Source: Nemertoderma westbladi
Taxonomy: Eukaryota; Xenacoelomorpha; Nemertodermatida; Nemertodermatidae
Length of the DNA stretch: 51,970 nucleotides
Assembly: GCA_032718475.1 (NCBI GenBank)
Contig: JAUCBJ010005394.1
Coordinates: 1 to 51,970 of the forward strand
Direction: 5' to 3'
A program made the position numbers and the translations under genes. Below the pieces are notes generated by a model, which saw nothing but the letters and a program-made list of their open reading frames with translations, was not told where the DNA came from and made no database searches. Below are positions 10,999 through 21,125 of this stretch, piece by piece; within the stretch, counting starts at the first letter, position 1, and each line of letters starts with the position of its first letter.

Positions 10999-12060
10999 TA
11001 AAGTAGTAAATAGCTGGAAATCACTCGCGTAAATATTGCATATAATTACCCAATTAACTAAAACCGCTAATTAACTATTAATAAATGGCACAAACTGGAA
11101 ATTTATTTATTATTGTACAAAATGCCACAATTCCTAATAATATGCACTGACTGTAATATAATAATTCCTTAATAATAATTTGACTTCAAAAAAACGTACT
11201 AAAAAATGATTGTAATTTTAATTATAATTGATTTTAATTATTGATTACATGAATAATACTTCAGTATAGAATGCCACAACTTCCTGTAAAGTAATTCTCA
11301 ACATAATTATATTGCAAGTTAGTCTTATATTATTTAAAAAGTATGAAATTAACTAAAAATTATAATTAATACATGCAACAAGTATGGTGCTTCCAGACCG
11401 AGACCGTGTCTTATCCACCACAGAAAGACGACTGCAGATGATGTTCATCAGATGCTTGCATTCCCCCCCCAGTGCCGCCAGTACAATTGAATGAACATCG
11501 CCATTTAAAATTTTATTTGACTATTAGTTGATTGCCTACTTACGGTTGTCTGGTACTAGCAGGGCAGTAGTAGTGTAGTAGTAATGACAGTGGTCAAATT
11601 AAGTTAATTAATTAAATGAATTGTTATGGGGTGGGTGACGGCGAATAAATATATGTTATAGTACATTATGATCAAGAATGTCAACTCTAGCAAGACCATG
11701 AAGTACTGGAAATGCGTAATTGATATTACGTTGCTATTTTAGGCCAGTTAATATCAATAGCACATTAGATATGTTTCATCTTACAAAGTTTGCATGCAGT
11801 TAGTGATGGTACTGACTTCCAAAAACAGCCGTTCATTCGACAATCGTAATCCAATGTAGTCGATGTAACCAATGATAGCGAGATAAAATAATTCCCTGTT
11901 TTCAATGGCTGGCTGGTGTTTCACTCAGGCAATGAGGATCAATATATGGCTCGTGTTGATCTGTATAGCAGATAATCTTTTTATTTACGCTATTTGTGCA
12001 CCAGCACCATCATGCTCCTGTGTGCGAATATTTTTTAGGGGTACGGGTACTGCAGCAGTT
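10999..12060. other. Intergenic, no gene seen
   Basis: AT-rich sequence with a slightly GC-richer patch at about 11390-11480 that I could not assign. Confidence 0.45.
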
Positions 12061-12080
12061 AGTATGAATTGCTTAATCCA

Positions 12081-12128
12081 AGTGTGTTAAATAACACCAC
12101 GTGTGTTAAATAACACCACGTGTGTTAA
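12081..12128. repeat. Short tandem repeat with CACGTG cores
   Basis: About two and a half copies of a 20-bp unit GTGTGTTAAATAACACCAC, joined at CACGTG (E-box) hexamers. Each unit is partly self-complementary. Confidence 0.6.
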
Positions 12129-12404
12129 GACATTAACTAATAAATACAGTTTGTATAAGTATAATAAAATACAGACAGGTTAGTCAATGAGACAATAATG
12201 TTGTTGTTGCATGTTTATATTTATTGTTGATTATCAGTTAATATAATCGAATTCGCCCATGTGAAGATTACAATACCTGGTTTTCACTCGCGAAATTTTA
12301 TTGAAATTTTATATAAGAAGAAATTTTATTTTTAAATTTGTCCTTATTAAGTGTTTTATATCGCTTATTTCTTTCTATCTTATAACCTATATATTTAAAG
12401 ATAC

Positions 12405-12656
12405 TAATTCGTTTATTGTTTTGGTTATGGTTTTGGTTGGGGGGAAACAGGTCGCAATAAAACTTCATCCCTCTCCAGGGGAAATTGGACGCAAATAACA
12501 GCTGATTGCTCTCAAAAATATAACTGTAACCTATTCTATTGTGTTTAGTTTATTGTTTTGCTTAAATTAATGTGCCACTGTAACCTGCTCATTTCCCTAA
12601 ATTGAGAATTTAACATTGGGGCGGGATATTAATTCGCCAAGATGGGATTTGCGTCC
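12405..12656 (-). mobile_element. G/C-capped repeat family, copy 2 (plus adjacent core fragment)
   Basis: The complement of 12439-12656 matches the family body: GGACGCAAATCCCATCTTGG, GAGCAGGTTACAGTGGCAC, AAGCAAAACAATAAACTAA and CAGCTGTTATTTGCGTCC, then a short G/C run (G at 12439-12444). A second core, complement of CGTTTATTGTTTTGGTTATG, abuts it at 12410-12430, suggesting tandem or nested insertion. Confidence 0.6.
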
Positions 12657-13568
12657 ATGTCTCTCTTAGCATGGGGTAAACTGCCAAGTGAAATATAAAC
12701 AGAAAGTCTGCTATACTTCACACGGGACATCGAATTCTAACGTCTCGATTATAATAATCCGTTTCTAACGCCGATTGTCAGTATCGAATGTTACGTGGAA
12801 TAGGACATGTAACAGAGGTGTTTAAAATCCGAACGACGTGTATCACATGCCTTACATTCAATGTTAATTTATTTTCTGCGAGTTGTAAAGTTTTACATTA
12901 CTCTACGTTCTCAATTCTTTACATTGTCCGTTTATAAATTATTATATTTATATTTTGTAATAAATTACTATACAGTTGACTAGGCCTATATCAATTTTAA
13001 ATGTTATAATTTTTCTGTATTTTCCGTTTAATATATCCTTATTTAGTCAGGTTCAAGTTGAAAAACATTATTTTTATGTGTTTTGTACACATTTCTGATA
13101 TACTGTTAATCGCGTCTGTAAATTTAGCGATTTTATTTCCATCGCGCCATTTATCACATATGCTATAGGCCTATGTAGAATTAAATATAGCCCGTGACTC
13201 ACTGAATAGAGCAAATATTATTTTATTATCTCATCTAACTAAATAAACAAAACTGTTCAACACTTTTGCAATTCCACCTATAAAGATTTACAACTATCTG
13301 TCAACGCTGACAGCGTTTTGACATTACCAACACACTGACAATACTGTCTGTCTCTACAGTCACTTAATGTCTCATCATTACGTTACCACCTGTTATTTTC
13401 TTTGCTGTTTGCGTTGTTATTAATCATTAATTATTTTTGCATGTTGTTGATAGGCGTACAATTACCATTGTACGCCCTTCTCGTATTTTTTTTACCTTAT
13501 TTTACACTTAGTGATTGTCTTGTATTCATGCATAGAGGGATATACCTACCGCATTATCGATAAACGTT
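12657..13568. other. Intergenic, one strong short hairpin
   Basis: No gene. A 24-base inverted repeat GGCGTACAAT-TACC-ATTGTACGCC lies at about 13453-13476. Confidence 0.45.
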
Positions 13569-13761
13569 GGGGGGGGGGGGGGGGGGGGGGGGGTTGACGC
13601 AAATCCCATCTCCTCAGCGAATTGGCCGGTTATTCTAACCTAAACTAAAGTCAATAGCGCAGGTTGCAGTTTTATTTTTGGGAGGAATCAGCTGTTATTT
13701 TCCCCTTAGGGGGTAGGCATTTTTGATAACGTCGAAAGCCCCCCCCCCCCCCCCCCCCCCC
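13569..13761 (+). mobile_element. G/C-capped repeat family, copy 3
   Basis: Begins with 25 G (13569-13593) and ends with 23 C (13739-13761). Body: TTGACGCAAATCCCATCTCC, TTCTAACCTAAACTAAAG, CAGGTTGCAGTTTTATTTTT, AATCAGCTGTTATTT and a terminal AACGTCGAAAG. It is internally deleted relative to copy 1 but keeps both homopolymer caps. Confidence 0.65.
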
Positions 13762-15039
13762 TCCCCTCCCTATCTGACCGATAGCGCACTAGTAACTGTA
13801 ACCTCAAATGCTCAAGTTGAATTAACTATTAACTGGGTTGATTAACTTTTTTAAATTAAGTGCAACTGTTTCTAATTTGATGCGCTGTTATTATATATCA
13901 TAGAATTTGAGTTGTCCTTGTCATAGTAGATTTATTGTAAACCATCCAAACTATATCTCACGTAAACCAAAACATTGGAAAATTGCTCCATGTAATTTAA
14001 TCCCCAAGTTTTGTTTTTACATGATTGATATGTAGCAATAACTGTCGTCTGACACTGACTCCATTCGGAAACCATAACTCACTGAACCTTACTTTAATAT
14101 CTCCGCAGCACTAATCTATACACTTTGTATTAGATAAGTCTGTGTTTGTTGTAGTATGAAGGTGTCGCATTGCCTACAGGGTACGGAAGTTTACTTACAT
14201 ACTGAATACAGCCACACTGTAGACATCATACCTCAATGTAATCACAGTTCGAAAGATACATTTCAGCTGGTTTTGTTATATTTTATTATCTACTACTGTA
14301 CTATGTGCTAAAGACATATTCTGGTTTGGTTACCATAATTCTGTGAGTATTATAATAGGTCAGGCATGTTGGTATCTGGTTCAGACAATTAATTAACAGC
14401 GGAATAATGTCAGAATTTTGTCTGTTGCAATGTTTTAACACAACATGTTTATTGTTTTGGTTGGATTTAGCCCTTATATAATGTAATATGTTAACGAAAT
14501 ACAAAATTTTCTTATCTACCGTTATGCGGTATGCCTTTTCCGTATATGTACTGGTACTGTAGTGCCATAGTGCTATTTCCGTTTACACTGGCATATGGCG
14601 CACCGCTTTGGCTTTGTAGATGTAGACGATTTTAATGGTTTGTGCAGTTTAATGAGTACGATGTTTGACTTAGAACTGGTGTGGTGTCCCAAGTCGCTAA
14701 ACTTCAAAGAAACCTCTCGTATTGTAGTACCATTAAACCATATACTACATATTGCGCTAAGGCCCATAAACAACCCAGGGTTATTAGGGTTTCTCTGCTC
14801 ATTATATAAAGGGTTACAATTCTAACATCGTTGCTCTATTAATCACTGTATCACACTAACTAAGGCTCCTCTTTTGATGTTATTTATATTCCGTTGAAGT
14901 CAGTAAAATACAGAAGTATGGTGCAGACTGGTTAATCTCGTAAATTAATGGCTTTTGGATGACAACAACAACCGTGTACCCGGAACGCTAATCTGTATAA
15001 ATTAAATAATGACAGATACGTGTTCCCCACCCAGGTGCA
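13762..15039. other. Intergenic, repeat-core fragment at 14445-14470
   Basis: No confident gene. A minus-strand fragment of the repeat core (complement of GTTTATTGTTTTGGTTGGAT) lies at 14447-14466. An ATG-started 76-codon ORF at 14595-14825 is open but has no recognisable motif. Confidence 0.4.
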
Positions 15040-15067
15040 GTGCCTATAATAAAGCTATTAGCAACCA

Positions 15068-15343
15068 CGGGTTTCAGTGGTACTAACAGCGGTCCCTGTG
15101 GCCCCCCAACCAGGGGTTCCAGTGGTACTAACAGCGGTCCCTATGGCCCCCCAACCAGGGGTTCCAGTGGTACTAACAGCGGTCCCTGTGGCCCCCCAAC
15201 CAGGGGTTCCAGTGGTACTAACAGCGGTCCCTGTGGCCCCCCAACCAGGGGTTCCAGTGGTACTAACAGCGGTCCCTGTGGCCCCCCAACCAGGGGTTCC
15301 AGTGGTACTAATAGCGGTCCCTGTGCCCCCCCCCCCAACCAGG
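15068..15343. repeat. 45-bp minisatellite, 6 copies
   Basis: Six near-identical 45-bp units (AGTGGTACTAACAGCGGTCC then CTGTGGCCCCCCAACCAGGGGTTCC). The unit length is a multiple of three and stop-free, so several frames on both strands are open, one reading a Gly/Pro/Ser-rich repeat. No start context, splice site or homology supports translation. Confidence 0.8.
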
Positions 15344-15778
15344 CTCCTCGTAATCACAAATAAATTCGTAATTGTCATTAACTAGACGCAATGGGGCCCC
15401 CAGTTAGCGATTCACGTATAGATATCCCGTTAAACACAGCCAGGTCGTCGCCAATAGCAAGCCACCCATCCAGGTAGAACCCATTCTAATCCGTTATGAA
15501 CTGCCTGGCCCACTTCAAAGCCCTGTCACATCATGTAAAAGCCAGGGCCAAACGACCTCTTATACATTGTTTACCCAAGTATAGCTCCACTAATAGTCCC
15601 CAATGTACTAGCGTATATGTACTAAAGGCATTAACTCATATGCCTTCAGTTCATTCAACCATCTTATTATTACTAAAAAGTTTGTTGGTTTTATTATATC
15701 TACGTTAAGATTATTTGTTTTTTGGATTATTTTACTCGAGTTTCTATGTTCAGAGGTTGTTTGGGTTTATTTGTTTAG
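15344..15778. other. Upstream flank/intron of the ATP5ME-like gene
   Basis: The first exon of the ATP5ME-like gene should lie here or further left. An ATG at 15391 opens MGPPVSDS, superficially like the N-terminus of subunit e, but I see no donor in the required phase. No other gene is visible. Confidence 0.3.
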
Positions 15779-16001
15779 GTCGGCGGCTGTTTTCTGTGGA
15801 CTTGGTGCGTTGTTCTTGGCTGTTCGTTACGGCCACTCCAATAAGGAGACCTACGCTACGAAATATCGCAGGTTTCAACTCGCCTTCTCTGGCGAACACG
15901 ATTATGCCGCGAAAAAAATAACTGAAAAACGCGAGAAAGAAAGACAAAAACGGCTTACGGAAAGCGAAACTCAAAAAGTGATAAATAAAAACTCAACGTG
16001 A
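15779..16001 (+). CDS. ATP5ME: ATP synthase membrane subunit e-like, 3' exon (partial)
   Basis: An acceptor-like TTTATTTGTTTAG ends at 15778; the open frame continues to a TGA at 15999-16001. An earlier AG at 15752-15753 is an alternative. The peptide starts SAAVFCGLGALFLAVRYGHS, a hydrophobic segment ending in a conserved-looking LFLxVxYG, followed by a basic, charged, probably coiled-coil tail (KKITEKREKERQKRLTE). This fits mitochondrial F1Fo-ATP synthase subunit e (..SALFLGVAYG.. then E/K-rich helix), about 70 aa in animals, an inner-membrane protein that helps dimerise the complex. The family GxxxG is altered (AVRYG). No ATG lies in the exon, so at least one upstream exon is missing. Only 72 bp separate its stop from the GLCE ATG, and AATAAA falls inside the last codons (about 15983). 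The small size makes the family call moderate. Confidence 0.5.
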
Positions 16002-16060
16002 CATACATTGTTTCATTATTAACTTTATTTCACCTATTGCGCCTCTGTATTGACTTTATT

Positions 16061-16072
16061 AGTATAAACTAG
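16061..16072 (+). promoter_or_regulatory. Possible splice acceptor just before the GLCE start
   Basis: GACTTTATTAG ends at 16062, and a second AG lies at 16071-16072, 11 and 1 bases before the GLCE ATG. With coding sequence of the preceding gene ending at 16001, an acceptor here would suit spliced-leader trans-splicing or a very short 5' UTR intron. Inference only. Confidence 0.3.
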
Positions 16073-16073
16073 T

Positions 16074-16418
16074 ATGCGCTATCTTCGCAGCGCCCTCTTA
16101 CGTTGCTTCGCTGTATTGATTGCCTGCACCACGGTATATCTCGGCTGTCTGACATTCGTGAACCGTTGCCCGGTTACAACCAATCCGGACTGCGCCCTTC
16201 CTGCGGACGACACGTCGATACTGCGTGGTCCGTTAGCAGACCCGGGGTATGTCGTTAATGAACTCTCCCCTGTTAGACTCGGTGGGGTCTCTGTATCCCA
16301 TAGCAACGCTCCCTACCAACCAGTGGACTGTATCATTAACCAAGAGTACACAATAAATTGTCGTCTGGAGAATGAGGAAGTTTTCGTTCCATTTACATTC
16401 TTACATCGATATTTTGAG
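16074..16418 (+). CDS. GLCE: D-glucuronyl C5-epimerase, exon 1
   Basis: Encodes residues 1-115 from the ATG at 16074. Residues about 9-28 are hydrophobic after a basic start (MRYLRSALLR), a type II signal anchor as expected for a Golgi enzyme. Residues 86-115 (CIINQEYTI..., VPFTFLHRYFE) match the conserved segment preceding the catalytic body of GLCE. The exon ends exactly after codon 115 at TTTGAG/GTGAGT, a strong donor in phase 0. GLCE converts D-glucuronate to L-iduronate in the nascent heparan sulfate/heparin chain. The intron (16419-19309) is 2.9 kb. Together with exon 2 the protein is 592 aa, close to the 617 aa of the human enzyme. Confidence 0.9.
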
Positions 16419-17882
16419 GTGAGTTTAATTAACTTATTATTCATTGTTTATAATTAATTAGACTTTGTCTCATATTATTAATTACACTTTGTGTTGTCTG
16501 GTGTTGTGTGGATGGATGCAGAGCCTGAATTGCTTTCACACTTTTGTTTGGTGCAACAGTTTCACTGTTTTTGTCCCTAGGCAATACTCTAGACACGTTC
16601 GTGGGGCCTTCGCGCAGCACGAAGTGAGCAAAGCCTTTAGCATATGGTCACCATTAACGAGTTGTTTGCCGTTAGTCAGAAGTCTTCAACACAATACTCG
16701 TCCTCCTCTTGTGCCTCGTTGCGTTCGTTCGTTTTTGCCCAAACTTCAGATTCTTTCTAAACTTTTGACGGACTACATAATACCAAGTTTCGTTTAATTT
16801 TATCAAGGAATAACCGAGTTATTAAAAATTTACGACGACGATGACAGATAACTCGCCAACGGCACCCATATGCTAAGGCTTCGCTCACTTCGTGGCTCGC
16901 CCCACATTAGTGCTTATAAACCCAGCACTGTAATGAAACCTGGCATGTGCAAGGGGGGGGGGGGGGGGGGGGTGGTTAAGGAATGGGTTGGATATAGTTA
17001 CAGAGAGTTAAACCTTGTGACTTGTGAGTTAGTGTGGCGCCCGGCCTGCATTAAGATAACATCCAAGAGAGAGAAGCCCTCGGGTTGCCTCCGGTTTTCC
17101 TTTTTACGACGACTTCCCTAACATTCCTCCTAACTTATTACCCCTTCTCCGACTCATCTCGATCCCATGTGGCCCAATAAATAATTGCTTTTGTTATTTT
17201 AATTATTTTTCGGAGATCATCAACTGCTGATCGCCGCATTTCCGTAACTGACGTTGTAGCTCAATCGATCCGCACTAATCTCGGAAACTCAATTACCCCG
17301 GAGTTAATCATTGCGAAGTTTTTGCAATATTTTTGTGGATCGTTCTTCCAACCGAGACCTTTATATGTGTTAATGTGTTTGTGTTCAACGTTGGGGTTCA
17401 ACTGATATAGTCCGTCATACTGGTTGCGGTCGGCGTTGTAATTCCACTAAATAGTGAATCCGCACCACCCCCTTCTTACTTTCTGTATATTTCCATTGAC
17501 ACAGATAGTAAATGAGTTACCGGTAGTAACGTGATTATCTACTCTCTGTTGACGTTGACGTTTCAGATTGAAGTGGGTTTCTTCATTGTTTAGAGTGTCG
17601 GTTTGGTGGTTAGTGAATGAGCGGTTAACTCTACCACTCTGTCGTGGTTATGAATTGACTACTGATTTGGTGACTTATTTGTTGACCTCGTGTTATTAAA
17701 TTCTGTGTCGAAATGGTTTTATTTAGTTTCCATTTTTTTAGCGAAATAATACAATATTAATTAATATTTCCTTTAATTATGTTTGTATTAAATATATGTA
17801 ATTTAGCTATAGACTCAAGTAATACCAGTTTATTTTCTGCCGTTATAATATGACTATGCAATTTACACTTTGAAAAAAAAAA

Positions 17883-17930
17883 ACCCACATTGGAGAATGG
17901 CTGAATCTAACCAAAACAATAAACGTATCT
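17883..17930 (+). mobile_element. G/C-capped repeat family, core fragment
   Basis: TCTAACCAAAACAATAAACG at 17906-17925 with weak flanking similarity. Confidence 0.5.
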
Positions 17931-19055
17931 TTATAAGTTATACGATTGAAATGAGCACGAAATTAGGAGAATTTAATGAGGAGAAATAATCCTGATTTTT
18001 TCCATGGCGTAATTTACAACAACTCAAACTTATATTATATATTTGACATGACTTTTATCACGCGCGTGCGCTGCGTATAACCAACCGCTGAGGAAATTAC
18101 CTTTGAAGTTTATTAATAATCCCCGATCGATCGGGACTGTATTCATTTCTATAATCTATAACTTCTCTCATCAGTAATTACGGGATATCCGACTGTATGA
18201 CATTGACTTGGCCGAACCTTTATGTCAACCAACTCCGCATTGTTACTGAAGCACCACCGGTTACTAAGGTTCTGTAATCCTCGTAATCCTAGTTCATATT
18301 ATTTTATAGAAACCGACAGCACTTTCTACTTGCCTTCACGTTAACCTAATCATTGCCCAAGTTCCTATTGTAACACGAGATTAATTTTCCTCTACTTCAT
18401 AATTACATAGTAAATTGTTATCCGGCTTTCATATTTTTCAATGGGCCGTCAACTTATAAGCTAAATCAGCTCATGTTTTTGTTATATTATTACCTTATTC
18501 GGTTGGTGTATTTATCGCCAACGTGCTGATTAAGAGAGAAACTCACCATGTATGTCACCCAACACCCAATATGTCCCCCGGGCACTTAATAATACAGTGC
18601 GTTGTAGTAAACGGAACAACTGGCCTTCTATCCTACCTAACCAACAACTCTAAGCGCTGGTTGGAGTTGAAACTGCAGCTCTACTTGTCCCAAATTAAGT
18701 GTTCCTTGTAACCCCCCCCCCCCCCCCACACTCCCATGGGCTGCGCTACGTGTATGAATGTTGGCTACGTTCCCCCCAGAAGCCATTAATAATACCTGAT
18801 TAAAATTCACCTTGGGAACTTTCAATTCGCATTGCATTGGAATTATATCAAATACGTTATATGGTTGTGTTCTACTAACTAATTTAGTTGGGACTTTACT
18901 GCTTGATTAAATAACCCACCCATCCACCCTCATCATAGTGTCTATAAAGAACACGTTCGTGGGTACCCCTACCTACGCTAAGGCTCACCTTACTTCTTGG
19001 CTCGCCCCACATATAATGGGCGATTCATAACTTCGTATCTTCCATTTCCTTTACC

Positions 19056-19260
19056 AATTGCTGAATTACGGGAAAGGAGCAGGTTAAGGTTGCGTAATTT
19101 CTAACCAAATCAATAAACTATAACTCAAGTAGACTGGCTACAGATTTACGGACGTAATTACGGATGTGTTGACTATATCCCCTTCCTTGGTTGTTTCATG
19201 ATGTGCAAACACCGCCACTTTAACCTGCTCCTTTCCGATATTTTGTTAAATTCTCTAACA
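19056..19260. mobile_element. Inverted pair of repeat-family fragments
   Basis: A plus-strand fragment at 19056-19126 (GGAAAGGAGCAGGTTAAGG then CTAACCAAATCAATAAAC) is followed by a minus-strand fragment at 19212-19260 (complement of CTTTAACCTGCTCCTTTCC). The two lie head to head just upstream of the GLCE exon 2 acceptor. Confidence 0.5.
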
Positions 19261-19309
19261 ACTTACCTTCCGTTTCACTAACTTTTACACCCCCCCCCCC
19301 CCCCCGCAG

Positions 19310-20743
19310 GTTCAGGGCAGATTGGAGGAGGATATCGGGAGCGCCTCCCAGCGGTTCATATGGTCTCACTCTAACGGGAAGGTCTTCTACCCGAAACAGC
19401 GTTACGACCCCGCTGGCGTGTTTCTCTTCTTCGAGACCTACAACGTGGAGAAACGAGAGCGTGTTAAATACATCAGCGGGGTTGAGGGGGTACCGTTGTC
19501 CACCCAGTGGGGCCAGCAGGGTTACTACTACCCAATACAGATAGCTCAGTACGCCTTGGTACACTACTCTAAGAACATCACGGAGGATGGCGGGAAATTC
19601 AAACTGTTAGAGGACGGGTCGAGTGACTCCAATGCGAGCAGCCATTGGTCTGTCTCTCGCGGGTGTCGTTACGCTAAAGTACGCACTCGGTGGTCTAACG
19701 TCGTGGAGTTCCAGGGCCCGGTTACCTCGGCGACCGATGGGTGTCTGACCTTCCGATTGGACGACGGCCAGCCCGCTCGCTTTAGTTTATCGTTCGATTT
19801 CCTCGCCTTGTCCGGCTGCGATATAACGGTGGAGGTGGTAGCGGACGGACACCCCTACTTGGTGCACTACCGGACGGATGATGACGGGGTGTCCCGGACA
19901 GGCAACAATGTCCGCTACGGTATCGGTCCCCGCAGGGAATGGTCCCGGATCACACGGGACGTCTACTGGGACCTCTACAAGGGACTCACCCTCGGCAAAC
20001 AATCCAAACGGAAGCAGCCGGTTATCTCGAGACTCACTCGGATTATATTCCAAGGCCGCGGACAAATCGATAACATAACTATAGCCAATCAGTTCCACAT
20101 GCGGCATTACTTCGACGCTGTTGATTGGTTCGTTAATCACCAGGACGACGCCGGCGGTTGGCCAATCAATGTTAAGCGCGAGTTGATAGAGGGCGTTGCA
20201 GCTATTCCGCCCGGGTGGTACTCGGCTATGGCTCAGGGACAGGCGATGTCAGTGCTGACTCGGGCCTATAGACTGGTCCGTGACCCACGGTACCTGGAGA
20301 CAGCGCGTCGCGCGACTAGGCCCTTCCGACGGAAAGCCACGGAGAACGGGGTCCTCGCGGTGTTTATGAACCAGTTCCCCTGGTACGAGGAGTACCCCAC
20401 GACCCCCAGTAGTTACGTGCTCAACGGCTTCATCTACTCCCTCATCGGGCTCTACGATCTGTCGCAACTCGACCCCGACAACGAGGAGGCGAGGGATCTC
20501 TACAGCGACGGTATGCGGACCTTGAAGAAGATGCTCCCGCTGTTCGACATGGGGTCCGGAACGGCCTACGATCTGCGACACTTCACCCTCGGTATTGCGC
20601 CCAATCTCGCTCGCAACGAGTACCACTCCCTCCACGTCAACCAACTCCTCCTGCTCTCCACTATCGACCCAGACCCCTTCCTTAAGGCCACCGTAGAGCG
20701 TTGGATCGGATATCTTCACGGTCACCCCGCCAAACACAACTGA
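19310..20743 (+). CDS. GLCE: D-glucuronyl C5-epimerase, exon 2 (catalytic)
   Basis: Encodes residues 116-592, ending HPAKHN and TGA; the human enzyme ends similarly in AKHN. The acceptor is a 15-base pure C tract followed by GCAG. Conserved blocks in order: GVEGVPLSTQWG (family hallmark), YGIGPR.WS, GGWPI, GWYSAMAQGQA, FPWYEEYPTTPSSYVLNG, SGTAYDLRHF.LGIAPNLAR and EYHSLHVNQL. The residues known from the human structure to line the active site map to Glu476-Tyr477 (human Glu499-Tyr500), Tyr535 (Tyr560) and Tyr553 (Tyr578), all kept, so an active enzyme is expected. The lumenal Golgi domain epimerises GlcA residues of N-sulfated heparosan. The exon is far richer in GC than the surroundings, with many C- or G-ending codons. 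Confidence 0.95.
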   Translation, partial: VQGRLEEDIGSASQRFIWSHSNGKVFYPKQRYDPAGVFLFFETYNVEKRERVKYISGVEGVPLSTQWGQQGYYYPIQIAQYALVHYSKNITEDGGKFKLLEDGSSDSNASSHWSVSRGCRYAKVRTRWSNVVEFQGPVTSATDGCLTFRLDDGQPARFSLSFDFLALSGCDITVEVVADGHPYLVHYRTDDDGVSRTGNNVRYGIGPRREWSRITRDVYWDLYKGLTLGKQSKRKQPVISRLTRIIFQGRGQIDNITIANQFHMRHYFDAVDWFVNHQDDAGGWPINVKRELIEGVAAIPPGWYSAMAQGQAMSVLTRAYRLVRDPRYLETARRATRPFRRKATENGVLAVFMNQFPWYEEYPTTPSSYVLNGFIYSLIGLYDLSQLDPDNEEARDLYSDGMRTLKKMLPLFDMGSGTAYDLRHFTLGIAPNLARNEYHSLHVNQLLLLSTIDPDPFLKATVERWIGYLHGHPAKHN

Positions 20744-20954
20744 TTTTGTGCTCCAACTGTTGTTTGATGTCCTCATTGTTCTACACTAATTGGTGGTGCT
20801 TTGTTCCTCTAACAATCAATTCTACCGCGTTTCCTTATAACCAAACGCCGGTCATTCAACTCGCGAGTTGATGGGCCTGGCCTACCAGTCAGTTGATACT
20901 AATCGCCTAGCAACTGAACATCGTGTCTGGGTTGTATCCGGGCCCCGCGATGGT
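20744..20954. other. GLCE 3' flank
   Basis: Short stretch with no clear AATAAA; AACAATCAA-type sequence only. No gene. Confidence 0.4.
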
Positions 20955-21125
20955 AGAATAATCTTCCGAGTAGAATCTGAATCTTCCGGATTGTCGGATG
21001 ACTTTCCGGACGAGTTTGGGATCTTCCGGATGCGTTCGGAATCTTGCCGAAGTTTCGGAAGTTTCCGATAGACTTTAGGAAAATTCCGGAATGTCGGATA
21101 TAATTTCGGATGCGTTCGGAATTTT
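20955..21125. repeat. Degenerate TTCCGGA-rich repeat
   Basis: About a dozen copies of TTCCGGA / TTCGGAA / TTCCGA spaced 10-20 bp apart in both orientations, e.g. ATCTTCCGGATTGTCGGATG. It could be a decayed minisatellite or a cluster of ETS-type (CCGGAA) binding sites. Confidence 0.55.

Larger units (their letters stand above)
16419..19309 (+). other. GLCE intron with repeat fragments
   Basis: Donor GTGAGT at 16419, acceptor CCGCAG ending at 19309. Contains a G-run at about 16950-16971, a C-run at about 18712-18727, several fragments of the G/C-capped repeat family (17883-17930, 19056-19126 plus, 19212-19260 minus) and short open frames that I reject as exons because exons 1 and 2 join cleanly in phase 0. 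Confidence 0.75.

Noticed and set aside
14573-14825. Overlapping 76- and 66-codon ORFs on opposite strands
   Set aside because: No domain, splice site or codon signal distinguishes either; the C..C near the minus C-terminus is too little to call a zinc-binding end.
15040-15385. Collagen-like Gly/Pro ORFs on both strands
   Set aside because: Artefact of a 45-bp stop-free minisatellite; not regular Gly-X-Y and lacking start context or signal peptide.
18523-18837. ORFs in the GLCE intron as an extra GLCE exon
   Set aside because: Exons 1 and 2 join directly in phase 0 across a conserved family segment, leaving no gap to fill.
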